A stretch of 64,000 nucleotides of DNA from Mesorhizobium shangrilense (GTDB lineage: Bacteria; Pseudomonadota; Alphaproteobacteria; Rhizobiales; Rhizobiaceae): positions 2,299,501 to 2,363,500 of the forward strand of contig NZ_JAQGPN010000001.1 of NCBI RefSeq assembly GCF_028826155.1, in the 5' to 3' direction. Both the position numbers and the translations under genes were made by a program. A model generated the notes under the pieces. That model worked only from the letters and a program-made list of their open reading frames with translations, did no database searches and was not told the DNA's origin. Below are positions 31,634 to 40,339 of this stretch, piece after piece (within the stretch, counting starts at the first letter, position 1; every line of letters begins with the position of its first letter).

Positions 31634-32884
31634 ATGGCAGCGCCAGGCGAGAATCTGCGCATCAATCCGGACCGCCTCTGGGACTCTCTCATGGAGATGG
31701 CCAAGATCGGTCCGGGCGTCGCCGGCGGCAACAACCGCCAGACCCTGACCGACGAGGACGGGCAGGGCCGCCATCTCTTCAAGCGCTGGTGCGAGGAGGC
31801 GGGCCTCGAGATGGGGCTCGACCAGATGGGCACCATGTTCGCCCGCCGCGAGGGTACGGACCCTGACGCGCTGCCGGTCTATGTCGGCAGCCACCTCGAC
31901 ACGCAGCCGACCGGCGGCAAGTTCGACGGCGTGCTCGGCGTTCTCGGCGGCCTGGAGGTGATCCGCTCCCTCAACGACCTCGGCATCAAGACCAAGCATC
32001 CGATCGTCGTCACCAACTGGACCAACGAGGAGGGCACGCGCTTCGCGCCGGCCATGCTGGCCTCCGGCGTGTTCGCCGGCGCGCACGCGCAGGACTGGGC
32101 CTACGAGCGGACCGACGCCAAGGGCAAGACTTTCGGCGACGAGCTGAAGCGCATCGGCTGGCAGGGCGAAGAGGACGTCGGCGCCCGCAAGATGAAGGCC
32201 TTCTTCGAACTGCACATCGAGCAGGGCCCGATCCTCGAGGACGAGGACATCGACATCGGCGTCGTCACCCACGGCCAGGGCCTCAAGTGGCTGCAGGTCA
32301 CGTTGACGGGCAAGGAAAGCCACACCGGCTCTACCCCGATGCCGAAGCGCCGCAATGCCGGGCTCGGCATGGCGCGGGTGACCGAACTCGTGCATGAAGT
32401 GGCGATGGACTACCAGCCGGATGCCGTGGGCGCGGTCGGGCACATGGAGGTCTATCCGAACTCCCGCAACATCATCGCCGGACGCACCGTCTTCACCATC
32501 GACATCCGGTCGCCGGAGAAGGAAGTCCTCGATGCGATGGACGGCCGAATCCGCGAGGGCATCGAGCTGATCTGCGACGCGCTCGACGTCCAGTTCGAGA
32601 TCGAGCAGGTCGGCCATTTCGATCCGGTCACTTTCGACGCCGGCTGCGTGAAGGCGATCCGGGATGCGGCCGAGCGGCTGGGCTATACCCATCGCAACAT
32701 CGTCTCGGGCGCCGGCCACGACGCCTGCTGGATCAACCGCGTCGCGCCGACGGCGATGGTGATGTGCCCGTGCGTCGACGGGCTCAGCCACAACGAGGCC
32801 GAGGAAATCTATCCGGAATGGGCAGCCGCCGGCTGCGACGTGCTCTTCCACGCCGTGGTGGAGACGGCGGAGATTGTTGAGTGA
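31634..32884 (+). CDS. M20-family Zn-dependent hydrolase (N-carbamoyl-beta-alanine amidohydrolase/beta-ureidopropionase-like)
   Basis: A 416-residue cytoplasmic metallohydrolase of the hydantoinase/carbamoylase group. It should remove the carbamoyl group from N-carbamoyl-beta-alanine, giving beta-alanine, CO2 and ammonia. Metal ligands are seen in GSHLDT, GKFDGVLGVLGG, NEEGTRF and HIEQGP; the dimerisation domain has GKESHTGSTPM. The last ligand is in GLSHNEAEE. It sits between the aminotransferase and hydantoinase genes, the steps that follow and precede it. GGGAG lies 10 bases before ATG 31634; TTG 31628 would be 4 bases away and is the alternative. Confidence 0.93.
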   Translation: MAAPGENLRINPDRLWDSLMEMAKIGPGVAGGNNRQTLTDEDGQGRHLFKRWCEEAGLEMGLDQMGTMFARREGTDPDALPVYVGSHLDTQPTGGKFDGVLGVLGGLEVIRSLNDLGIKTKHPIVVTNWTNEEGTRFAPAMLASGVFAGAHAQDWAYERTDAKGKTFGDELKRIGWQGEEDVGARKMKAFFELHIEQGPILEDEDIDIGVVTHGQGLKWLQVTLTGKESHTGSTPMPKRRNAGLGMARVTELVHEVAMDYQPDAVGAVGHMEVYPNSRNIIAGRTVFTIDIRSPEKEVLDAMDGRIREGIELICDALDVQFEIEQVGHFDPVTFDAGCVKAIRDAAERLGYTHRNIVSGAGHDACWINRVAPTAMVMCPCVDGLSHNEAEEIYPEWAAAGCDVLFHAVVETAEIVE

Positions 32885-32979
32885 AGCGATGGCCGGCTAT
32901 GATCGTCAAAATGCTGAATCATCGGTGGTAGGAACGTCAATCCTTGGTCCCGGCGGTCGTGTGAACCAGGAGGCTTGAT

Positions 32980-33180
32980 ATGGATGACGGAAAGAACCCC
33001 AGCGAGCTCCAAAGGCTCGGCTATCGAAGAGCGACGGTCTGGGTCGTCGACCACGACAATCAAACGGCAAACGAACTTTGGCGCGAGAGCGCCAGGTTGG
33101 CTGCCGAAGCCGACGAACGCGACCATTCAAACGATATCGCTGGCTTTTTGCTAGACGAGATGCTGCGGGACGAAACGTGA
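32980..33180 (+). CDS. MazE-like antitoxin
   Basis: A 66-residue small acidic protein of the kind found just before MazF/PemK toxins (LQRLGYRRATVWVVDHDNQT; then ARLAAEADERDHSNDIAGF). AGGAGG lies 7 bases before ATG 32980. Its stop overlaps the toxin GTG by 4 bases. The pair lies between the carbamoylase and the hydantoinase genes, an unusual insertion inside a catabolic run. Antitoxin assignment rests on the partner and the small size as much as on its own sequence. Confidence 0.85.
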   Translation: MDDGKNPSELQRLGYRRATVWVVDHDNQTANELWRESARLAAEADERDHSNDIAGFLLDEMLRDET

Positions 33181-33518
33181 AGCGTGGCGACATAGTCCTC
33201 GTTTCGCTGCCGGGCGACTATGGGAAGACCCGTCCCGCAGTTGTAATTCAGAACGACGACGTTGCCGATATCCTGCGCAGCTGCACGATTCTTCTCATGA
33301 CGTCTGAGCTGGTGAGCGGTTCGCTCTATCGCTTGACCGTCGAGCCCAGCGCGGAGAACGGCTTGGATCGCACCACGCAAGTTCAGGTCGACAAGATCGC
33401 CAGTCCACCCAAAGAGAAGCTGCGCGGGCCCATCGGCAAGCTGACCGTCGATCAGGTGCGGGATATCGATCTGGCGCTCCTGCGTCATTTGGATATCCGC
33501 GGCCACGGCATCGAATAA
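33177..33518 (+). CDS. MazF/PemK-family endoribonuclease toxin
   Basis: A 113-residue MazF-type toxin starting at GTG 33177 inside the antitoxin stop (GTGA). The family start is clear: KRGDIVLVSLPGDYGKTRPA, followed by VVIQND. The later conserved block GLDRTTQVQVDKI carries residues used for RNA binding and cleavage. Such toxins cut mRNA at short sequences when the antitoxin is degraded. It ends 11 bases before the dihydropyrimidinase start, so it is probably co-transcribed with it. Confidence 0.92.
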   Translation: MKRGDIVLVSLPGDYGKTRPAVVIQNDDVADILRSCTILLMTSELVSGSLYRLTVEPSAENGLDRTTQVQVDKIASPPKEKLRGPIGKLTVDQVRDIDLALLRHLDIRGHGIE

Positions 33519-33529
33519 AGGGAACAACA

Positions 33530-34981
33530 ATGTCCAAAGTCATCAAGAACGGCACGATCGTCACCGCCGACCGCACCTGGAAGGCGGATGTCCTTCTGAA
33601 GCACGGGAAGATCGAGGCCATCGGACAGGACCTCCACGGCGACCACGAGTTCGACGCCACCGGCTGCTACGTCATGCCCGGCGGGATCGACCCGCACACC
33701 CATCTCGAAATGCCCTTCATGGGCACCTATTCGGCCGACGATTTCGAGACCGGCACGCGGGCGGCACTCTCCGGCGGCACCACGATGGTGGTCGATTTCT
33801 GCCTGCCGGCGCCAGGCCAGTCGCTGCTCGAGGCGCTGCAGATGTGGGACAACAAGACCTCGAAGGCGTGCTCGGACTTCTCCTTCCACATGGCGATCAC
33901 CTGGTGGGGCGAGCAGGTTTTTGACGAGATGAAGACGGTGGTGGACAAGGGCATCACCTCGTTCAAGCATTTCATGGCTTACAAGGGCGCGCTGATGGTC
34001 AACGACGACGAGATGTACGCGTCGTTCCAGCGCTGCGCGGAGCTCGGCGCGCTGCCGCTCGTTCATGCCGAGAATGGCGACGTGGTCGCCGCACTCAGCC
34101 AGCGGCTGCTGGCCGAGGGCAACAACGGGCCGGAGGGGCACGCCTATTCGCGGCCGCCGGAAGTGGAGGGCGAGGCGACCAACCGCGCCATCATGATCGC
34201 CGACATGGCGGGCGTGCCGCTCTATGTGGTGCATACCTCCTGCGAGCAGGCGCACGAGGCGATCCGCCGGGCCCGCCAGAAGGGAATGCGCGTCTTTGGC
34301 GAGCCGCTGATCCAGCATCTCGTGCTCGACGAGAGCGAGTATTTCAACAAGGACTGGGACCATGCCGCGCGGCGCGTGATGAGCCCGCCGTTCCGCAACA
34401 AGCAGCATCAGGATTCGCTGTGGGCCGGCCTCCAGGCTGGCTCGCTGCAGGTGGTGGCGACGGACCATTGCGCCTTCACGACGAAGCAAAAGCGTTTTGG
34501 CGTCGGCGACTTCACAAAAATCCCGAACGGGACGGGTGGGCTGGAGGACCGGATGCCGGTGCTCTGGACCAAGGGCGTCAACACCGGGCGGCTGACGATG
34601 AACGAGTTCGTTGCCGTTACCTCAACGAACATCGCCAAGATCCTGAACATGTATCCGAAAAAGGGTGCGATCGTCGAAGGGGCTGACGCCGACGTGAGCG
34701 TCTGGGACCCGAAGAAGAAGAAAACCATCACGGCTGGCGGGCAGCAGTCGATCATCGACTACAACGTCTTCGAAGGCGTCGAGGTGACCGGCCTGCCGCG
34801 CTTCGTGTTCACGCGGGGCGAGGTCGCGGTGAACGACGGCAAGGTGGAGGCGAAGCCGGGGCACGGCGAGTTCGTCGGGCGCGAGCCGCACGGCGCCGTG
34901 AACCGCGCGCTGTCGACCTGGAAGGAGCTGGTGGCGCCGCGCAAGGTGGAACGGACAGGGATACCGGCGACGGGGGCTTAG
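33530..34981 (+). CDS. hydA: Dihydropyrimidinase (hydantoinase)
   Basis: A 483-residue metal-dependent cyclic amidohydrolase. It opens dihydrouracil or dihydrothymine to the N-carbamoyl acid, the step between PreTA and the carbamoylase. The two-metal site is recognisable: HTH at residues 56-58 (GGIDPHTHLE), the carboxylated Lys at 152 (FKHFMAYKG), the His in PLVHAENGD and VVHTS, and the Asp in VATDHCAF. Length is normal. The start ATG 33530 follows AAGGGAACAAC. It is preceded by the MazEF genes. I am sure of the family; uracil-derived substrate is inferred from neighbours. Confidence 0.95.
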   Translation: MSKVIKNGTIVTADRTWKADVLLKHGKIEAIGQDLHGDHEFDATGCYVMPGGIDPHTHLEMPFMGTYSADDFETGTRAALSGGTTMVVDFCLPAPGQSLLEALQMWDNKTSKACSDFSFHMAITWWGEQVFDEMKTVVDKGITSFKHFMAYKGALMVNDDEMYASFQRCAELGALPLVHAENGDVVAALSQRLLAEGNNGPEGHAYSRPPEVEGEATNRAIMIADMAGVPLYVVHTSCEQAHEAIRRARQKGMRVFGEPLIQHLVLDESEYFNKDWDHAARRVMSPPFRNKQHQDSLWAGLQAGSLQVVATDHCAFTTKQKRFGVGDFTKIPNGTGGLEDRMPVLWTKGVNTGRLTMNEFVAVTSTNIAKILNMYPKKGAIVEGADADVSVWDPKKKKTITAGGQQSIIDYNVFEGVEVTGLPRFVFTRGEVAVNDGKVEAKPGHGEFVGREPHGAVNRALSTWKELVAPRKVERTGIPATGA

Positions 34982-35166
34982 TCGTGCAGTGCCTGTGTGG
35001 GTGTGGAAATCCGACCAAGGGTGGAGGGCCTTTGCCCGATCATGGCCAGATATTGAGGGCGGCGATCAAGGAAACGGCTGGGGCTATCGAGCCGCTCGGA
35101 CCAATGGTTGCGACAGGGAAGACCGTTGCCGCCAAACGAAGCGCAAATTCGTAGGGCGGATGGCAC

Positions 35167-35547
35167 GTGCTGCATGTTCCTGGCCGAATACTCGTGACTT
35201 TCTTGCTTTTCTCACCGACGCTTGCATCTGCCGAGCAGCTTGCGCTCGACGGCGTCTGGGGCAACGAGACTGGCTGCAAGTACGCCAGGGAGGGCATGGG
35301 CGAGGACGACAGCTTCATCACCCTCAAGGCCGACGGCCTGGAAAGCTATGGCACCGGCTGCGAATGGGTGAAGGTCTTTGCGGGCAAGAGCGGCGCGCAG
35401 GTCGCCATCGGGCTGTGCGGCTACGAAGGCGAGAGCGGGCTGGGTTCGGAAACCTTCGTCATCGCCAGGGACATGGGCGACCCGGCGCAGATCAACATCT
35501 ACGCCAACAGCGGAGAGGTGTGGGGCGAGGTCCGCAAGTGCCGATGA
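35167..35547 (+). CDS. Small secreted protein of unknown function
   Basis: A 126-residue product with a signal peptide (GRILVTFLLFSPTLASA) and a mature domain with four Cys (NETGCKYAR, GTGCEWV, LCGYEGE and a terminal KCR), suggesting two disulfides. I recognise no family. The likely start is GTG 35167, with weak ribosome site. It is convergent with the cupin gene. The spacing of 185 bases after hydA and the lack of metabolic features suggest it is not part of the pyrimidine operon. Confidence 0.65.
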   Translation: MLHVPGRILVTFLLFSPTLASAEQLALDGVWGNETGCKYAREGMGEDDSFITLKADGLESYGTGCEWVKVFAGKSGAQVAIGLCGYEGESGLGSETFVIARDMGDPAQINIYANSGEVWGEVRKCR

Positions 35548-35585
35548 GCGGACTGTGCAGCGGATCGCTGGATGCGATGCAGCCG

Positions 35586-36017
35586 CTAGGAACGATCAGG
35601 CGTGCGACTGGCGAAAAGGTCGTCCAGTTCCGGCAAGAGCACGACGCTTTCCTGTTCGTTGGGATCGGTGCGGGCGATCACCGCCGAGGCCGCTTCTCCG
35701 GAGAGGTTGGCCGGCAGGTGCGGCAGCCCGGGGGGAATGTAGAAAAGATCGCCGGCGCGGGCGACGAGCACATGCTCGAGCCGGTCGCCGTACCAGGTGT
35801 GGACCTCGCCCGACAGCACGTAGATCGCGGTTTCGTGGCTGGCGTGAAGATGCGCCTTGGCGCGGGCACCGGGTGGCATGGTAAGAAGGTGCATGCAGAT
35901 GCCGGTCGAACCGACCGTCTCCGCGGCAATCCCTGCGAAGTAGCTCAGCCCCTGCTTGCCTTGATAGGCACTGTCGGGCCGGATGAGACGGCAGGTGGGC
36001 TTCGATGAGGCGGTCAT
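35586..36017 (-). CDS. Cupin-domain protein
   Basis: A 143-residue single-domain cupin. The metal-binding motifs are present: HLHASHETAIYVLSG (His ligands and Glu) and IPPGLPHLPAN (His). These proteins may be dioxygenases, isomerases or sensors; no substrate is evident. It lies between hydA and the ABC importer on the opposite strand, and its start faces the ABC operon with about 120 bases between them, so a shared regulatory region is likely. Confidence 0.88.
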   Translation of the reverse strand: MTASSKPTCRLIRPDSAYQGKQGLSYFAGIAAETVGSTGICMHLLTMPPGARAKAHLHASHETAIYVLSGEVHTWYGDRLEHVLVARAGDLFYIPPGLPHLPANLSGEAASAVIARTDPNEQESVVLLPELDDLFASRTPDRS

Positions 36018-36138
36018 AGAGCGGTCTCTCGGCAGGGAACTGTCGGGCAGGGAGGGAACAAGTGGAAATCAAGACAGCGTCAAGATCAATCGGATTTGCC
36101 CTGCGGGTGCGTCTGAAAAGCATGGCTGGCGGGACACG

Positions 36139-36930
36139 ATGAGCGCAGCGTCGCCAGCCGTCGTTTCGGCAAGCAAGCTCGGCCTCACCTTCGAAACCAG
36201 CGATGGTCCGGTGCAGGCGCTGTCGGATGTCGACCTGACCATCGGAAAAGGCGAGTTCGTCTCGTTCATCGGCCCGTCGGGGTGCGGCAAGACCACCTTT
36301 CTGCGGGTCATTGCGGACCTCGAGCAGCCGACGGCGGGCTCGATCCTGGTCAATGGCATGACGCCCCAACAGGCGCGCGAGGCGAGGGCTTATGGCTATG
36401 TCTTCCAGGCCGCGGCGCTCTACCCCTGGCGGACGATCGAGCGCAACGTCGCGCTGCCGCTGGAGATCATGGGCTATCCCAAGGCGGAGCAGCGCGAGCG
36501 CATCCGCCGCACACTGGAGCTGGTCAACCTCATCGGCTTCGAGAAGAAGTATCCCTGGCAGCTTTCGGGCGGCATGCAGCAGCGCGCCTCGATCGCGCGA
36601 GCGCTGGCCTTCGATGCGGACCTGCTACTGATGGACGAGCCATTCGGCGCGCTGGACGAGATCGTACGCGACCATCTCAACAAGCAACTGCTGGAGTTGT
36701 GGGCGCGCACCGACAAGACGATCTGCTTCGTCACGCACTCGATCCCCGAGGCCGTCTACCTGTCGACGCGCATCGTCGTCATGTCGCCGCGGCCCGGCCG
36801 GGTGACCGACGTCATCGAGTCGACGCTGCCGCGCGAGCGACCGCTCGACATCCGCGAGACGCCGGAATTCCTGGAGATCGCCGCTCGCGTCCGCGACGGC
36901 CTGAGGGCAGGGCACAGCTATGAGGACTAG
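36139..36930 (+). CDS. ABC transporter ATP-binding protein (NitT/TauT/HMP type)
   Basis: The 263-residue ATPase of an importer whose receptor (39322) is NMT1/THI5-like. Walker A is GPSGCGKTT, the signature LSGGMQQR, Walker B LLLMDEPFGALD, and the H-loop FVTHSI. I start it at 36139 (MSAASPAVVS); the frame is open back to 35983. It is near the pyrimidine genes, so uptake of a pyrimidine base or related compound is the simplest inference. Three bases separate it from an unusual AT-rich ORF, and the first permease gene follows that. Confidence 0.92.
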   Translation: MSAASPAVVSASKLGLTFETSDGPVQALSDVDLTIGKGEFVSFIGPSGCGKTTFLRVIADLEQPTAGSILVNGMTPQQAREARAYGYVFQAAALYPWRTIERNVALPLEIMGYPKAEQRERIRRTLELVNLIGFEKKYPWQLSGGMQQRASIARALAFDADLLLMDEPFGALDEIVRDHLNKQLLELWARTDKTICFVTHSIPEAVYLSTRIVVMSPRPGRVTDVIESTLPRERPLDIRETPEFLEIAARVRDGLRAGHSYED

Positions 36931-36933
36931 CTA

Positions 36934-37269
36934 GTGGAGGATTCAAGCCAAAGGGTCGCAAGGATACTTGCTACTTGCGACGCCAATTCCGAATTTCCGA
37001 TTGTTGTTGATTTGGTTCTTGTTGGAGACCGCATTAAGTCGAGTATGCTGTTCTTTGGCATCTACGGGAAATTCACATCCGAACACTTCCCGTTCGTCAT
37101 GAAAGCCGACGGCACGTTGGATTTTGGACATGACTACGCCGAAGACCGGTACATGAAGTGCACGATGCGTGATCGAGAGATTGTCTTTGGTCAATACTTT
37201 ACTTTGGAGGGCGCGACACAAGACGGACCAGGTACATATCGCATCGCCAAAATTGAGCGCCTGATATGA
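36934..37269 (+). CDS. Hypothetical protein of AT-rich composition inside the ABC operon
   Basis: A 111-residue product starting at GTG 36934 and ending in the ATGA that begins the first permease gene. It has no family I recognise, no signal peptide and no membrane segment; it ends with TYRIAKIERLI. Its codons are visibly richer in A and T than the flanking genes (for example ATTGTTGTTGATTTGGTTCT near 37000), suggesting acquisition from another source. Tight junctions on both sides nonetheless put it in the operon. Confidence 0.65.
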   Translation: MEDSSQRVARILATCDANSEFPIVVDLVLVGDRIKSSMLFFGIYGKFTSEHFPFVMKADGTLDFGHDYAEDRYMKCTMRDREIVFGQYFTLEGATQDGPGTYRIAKIERLI

Positions 37270-38147
37270 TAGGTCATTTCCGCGAAAAGATCTGGCCGGT
37301 CACCGCGATCCTCATTGTGCTGGTCGCTGTCTGGTACGTCGGCGCCGTCTACATGAACGCGCCGTTCCAGCGCGACCTCAACAAGCGCTCCGGTGCGGCG
37401 CCCGGCGCGATCGAGTTCATCGAGCAGACCTTGTCCCAGCCGAAGCCGACGGTGCCGGCGCCGCATCAGGTGGCGGTCAACGTCTTCGAGAACACGTTCC
37501 TGCGCAAGGTCAGCAGCAACCGCAGCCTGGTCTATCATTCCTGGGTGACGCTCTCCTCGACCGTTCTCGGCTTCGCCTTCGGGACCGCTCTCGGCATCCT
37601 GATCGCCGTCGGCATCGTCCACATCAAGGCCCTGGATCGCAGTGTGATGCCATGGATCATCGCCTCGCAGACGATTCCCATCCTGGCGATCGCGCCGATG
37701 ATCGTGGTGGTGCTTGCCGCGATCAACGTCACCGGCATCATTCCGAAGGCGCTGATCTCGACCTACCTTTCGTTCTTCCCGGTCACGGTTGGCATGGTGA
37801 AGGGACTGCGCTCGCCAGAGATCATGCATCTGGATCTGATGCGGACCTATAACGCCAGCCGCTCGCAGATATTCTGGAAGCTGCGCGTTCCTGCATCAGC
37901 GCCCTTCCTTTTCGCCTCGATGAAGGTCGCCATCGCCGCGAGTCTCGTCGGCGCAATCGTCGGCGAGCTGCCGACAGGTGCGGTGGCCGGCATCGGCTCC
38001 AAGCTGCTGGCAGGGGCCTATTACAGCCAGACCATCGACATCTGGGCGGCTCTTGTCGCCGGCTCCATCGTCGCCGCGCTTCTGGTGACGATCGTCGGGA
38101 TCGCGGGTCGGCTTGTCGAACGCTCGATGGGGGCGAGGCCGTCATGA
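37266..38147 (+). CDS. ABC transporter permease (first of two)
   Basis: A 293-residue permease of the nitrate/taurine/HMP group. Helices run from an N-terminal anchor (WPVTAILIVLVAVWYVGAVY) through a channel core (STVLGFAFGTALGILIAVGI; IPILAIAPMIVVVLAAI). The EAA loop reads LMRTYNASRSQIFWKLRVPA. Its start overlaps the preceding AT-rich ORF by 4 bases (ATGA) and its stop overlaps the second permease start by 4 bases. Works with the ATPase at 36139 and the receptor at 39322. Confidence 0.92.
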   Translation: MIGHFREKIWPVTAILIVLVAVWYVGAVYMNAPFQRDLNKRSGAAPGAIEFIEQTLSQPKPTVPAPHQVAVNVFENTFLRKVSSNRSLVYHSWVTLSSTVLGFAFGTALGILIAVGIVHIKALDRSVMPWIIASQTIPILAIAPMIVVVLAAINVTGIIPKALISTYLSFFPVTVGMVKGLRSPEIMHLDLMRTYNASRSQIFWKLRVPASAPFLFASMKVAIAASLVGAIVGELPTGAVAGIGSKLLAGAYYSQTIDIWAALVAGSIVAALLVTIVGIAGRLVERSMGARPS

Positions 38148-39298
38148 GCAGATGGAAGTTCTCATGGCAGGCGACGGCGGCGCTGCTGCTTTGCGTGGTC
38201 GCCTTCGCCATGCCGGCCATGAGCACGGCGGAGCTCGAAGCGCTCGCCAATCCCGCGGCGACGATCGACTATCCCTTCCTGGCGACGGCCGGCCTCATTC
38301 AGCTGGTGCTCATCGTCGGCGCTGCCGTGTCGATGTTGCGGCTTTCTCCAGGCCTCGAGGCGACGGTCCTTTTCGTCTCGGCCCATTGGGCGGCCTGGCT
38401 GCTGCTCAGCGGTATAGCGGGGTTCGAGGGAACGGCGCTGGCGCCGTTCTTCATGTTGCTCGCGGCCGCCTGGCTGCTGGCCTGGCGATGCGTCGTGGTT
38501 CTGTCGGGCATCACGCCCAGCTCGCGGCTCGCCAGGGCGATGCTGCGGCTGCTGATCCCGACCATCTTCGGCGTCTGGCTGCTGATCATCTGGGAGGCGG
38601 TGACGCGGGGCTTCGGCATTCCCTTCATCCTGCTGCCTCCGCCAAGCGCCATCGGCGCCCGCATCGCCAATTCCCTGCCGATCCTGGCAGCGGACGTGCG
38701 GCAGACCATCTTCAAGGCGGTGCTGATCGGCTATGCGATCGGTTGCGCCGCCGGCTTCGCGGTCGCCATCCTTGCCGACCGGTTCGGCTTCCTGCGCCGC
38801 GGCCTCATCCCGATCGGCAACATGGTGTCGGCGCTGCCGATCATCGGCGTCGCTCCGATCATGGTCATGTGGTTCGGCTTCGACTGGCAGTCCAAGGCGG
38901 CGGTCGTGGTCATCATGACCTTTTTCCCGATGCTGGTGAACACCGTGACCGGGCTCGCCGCTTCCGGCAGCATGGAGCGGGACCTGATGCGCACCTATGC
39001 GTCGTCCTACTGGCAGACCCTTTTCAAGCTCAGGTTGCCGGCCGCCGCGCCCTTCATCTTCAATGCGCTCAAGATCAACTCGACGCTGGCGCTGATCGGA
39101 GCCATCGTCGCCGAGTTCTTCGGGACGCCGGTGGTCGGCATGGGCTTCCGCATCTCGACGGAGGTCGGGCGGATGAACATCGACATGGTCTGGGCCGAAA
39201 TCGCAGTTGCGGCGATTGCGGGTTCCGTCTTTTATGGCGTGGTCGCGCTCCTGGAGAGGGCCGCCACGTTCTGGCATCCGTCTGTCCGTGGGGGATAG
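38144..39298 (+). CDS. ABC transporter permease (second), with an extra N-terminal membrane region
   Basis: A 384-residue permease. The C-terminal 250 residues are a standard BPD_transp_1 domain with EAA loop LMRTYASSYWQTLFKLRLPA. Before it lie about 140 residues with four or so extra helices (such as YPFLATAGLIQLVLIVGAAV and APFFMLLAAAWLLAWRCVVV) that the first permease lacks; ordinary members are nearer 260. Two different permeases plus one ATPase imply a heterodimeric channel. The extension is also of interest as a possible ligand-specific part. Confidence 0.9.
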   Translation: MSRWKFSWQATAALLLCVVAFAMPAMSTAELEALANPAATIDYPFLATAGLIQLVLIVGAAVSMLRLSPGLEATVLFVSAHWAAWLLLSGIAGFEGTALAPFFMLLAAAWLLAWRCVVVLSGITPSSRLARAMLRLLIPTIFGVWLLIIWEAVTRGFGIPFILLPPPSAIGARIANSLPILAADVRQTIFKAVLIGYAIGCAAGFAVAILADRFGFLRRGLIPIGNMVSALPIIGVAPIMVMWFGFDWQSKAAVVVIMTFFPMLVNTVTGLAASGSMERDLMRTYASSYWQTLFKLRLPAAAPFIFNALKINSTLALIGAIVAEFFGTPVVGMGFRISTEVGRMNIDMVWAEIAVAAIAGSVFYGVVALLERAATFWHPSVRGG

Positions 39299-39321
39299 AC
39301 GTACTTCAGAGGGTAAATAAA

Positions 39322-40293
39322 ATGAAGAAAACGATGATGGTTCTGATGGCGGGAGCCTTCTCGCTCGCCGCCGCCCAGGCGCTTGCCGCCGAAAAGGTCA
39401 CTCTGCAGCTCAAGTGGGTCACGCAGGCCCAGTTCGCCGGTTACTACGTCGCCAAGGACAAGGGTTTTTACGAGGAGGAAGGCCTTGACGTCGAGATCAA
39501 GCCGGGCGGCCCCGACATTGCCCCGGAACAGGTGATCGCGGGCGGCGGCGCCGACGTGATCGTGACCTGGATGGCCGCCGGACTTGCGGCGCGCGACAAG
39601 GGCGTCAACCTCGTGAACATCGCCCAGCCGTTCAAGAAGGCCGGCATGGAACTGGTTTGCCCGAAAGACGGGCCGGTCAAGACCGAAGCCGACTTCAAGG
39701 GCAAGACGCTCGGCGTCTGGTTCTTCGGAAACGAGTATCCGTTCTTCGCATGGATGCACAAGCTCGGCCTCTCCACTGAAGGAGGAGCGGAGGGCGTCAC
39801 CGTCCTGAAGCAGAGCTTCGATGTCCAGCCGCTGATCCAGAAGCAGGCCGACTGCATCTCGGTCATGACCTACAACGAATACTGGCAGCTGATCGACGCC
39901 GGCTACAAGCCGGAGGACCTGACCGTGTTCAACTACTCCGCCATGGGCGTCGACCTGCTCGAGGATGGCCTCTACGTCATGGAGGACAAGCTCAAGGACC
40001 CGGCCTTCGAGGAGAAGATGGTCAAGTTCGTCCGCGCCTCCATGAAGGGTTGGAAATACGCCACCGAGAATTCCGACGAAGCGGCCGAAATCGTCGTCGA
40101 GAACGGCGGCCAGGACGAAAACCACCAGAAGCGGATGATGGGCGAGGTGGCAAAGCTGATCGACAATGGCGACGGCAAGCTGATCGAGGCGGCCTACGAG
40201 CGCACCGAGAAAGCTCTGCTGGACCAGAAGATCATCTCCAAGGAGCCTTCCGGCGCCTGGACTTCGGCGATCACCGACAAGGCGGTCCAGTAG
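39322..40293 (+). CDS. NMT1/THI5-like ABC substrate-binding protein
   Basis: A 323-residue periplasmic receptor of the NMT1 group, which binds pyrimidines such as the thiamine precursor HMP and related ligands. Signal peptide cleavage is near ALAAEKV (residue 22). The mature start is typical (VTLQLKWVTQAQFAGYYVAK; KGFYEEEGLDVEIKPGG). ATG 39322 follows GAGGGTAAATAA. Its place at the end of the importer operon beside the catabolic genes suggests uptake of uracil, thymine or a dihydropyrimidine; HMP remains possible. A terminator-like hairpin follows at 40319. Confidence 0.9.
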   Translation: MKKTMMVLMAGAFSLAAAQALAAEKVTLQLKWVTQAQFAGYYVAKDKGFYEEEGLDVEIKPGGPDIAPEQVIAGGGADVIVTWMAAGLAARDKGVNLVNIAQPFKKAGMELVCPKDGPVKTEADFKGKTLGVWFFGNEYPFFAWMHKLGLSTEGGAEGVTVLKQSFDVQPLIQKQADCISVMTYNEYWQLIDAGYKPEDLTVFNYSAMGVDLLEDGLYVMEDKLKDPAFEEKMVKFVRASMKGWKYATENSDEAAEIVVENGGQDENHQKRMMGEVAKLIDNGDGKLIEAAYERTEKALLDQKIISKEPSGAWTSAITDKAVQ

Positions 40294-40318
40294 GCGGTCG
40301 GTCACCGGCACAGGTGAG

Positions 40319-40339
40319 GGGGCGGGCAACCGCCCCTTT
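40319..40339 (+). terminator. Terminator-like hairpin after the ABC importer operon
   Basis: GGGGCGG (40319-40325) pairs with CCGCCCC (40330-40336) around GCAA, followed by TTT. This is the expected intrinsic-type terminator 25 bases after the receptor gene. Confidence 0.65.

Noticed and set aside
36085..36093. A third RutR-type site before the ABC importer (ATCAATCGG)
   Set aside because: It shares only a 9-base asymmetric core with the preT site and lacks both palindromic half-sites; too weak to list.
38113..39321. An upstream extension of the NMT1-type receptor frame through the second permease gene
   Set aside because: The signal peptide at 39322 and the ribosome site before it fix the real start; the open upstream frame is another GC effect.
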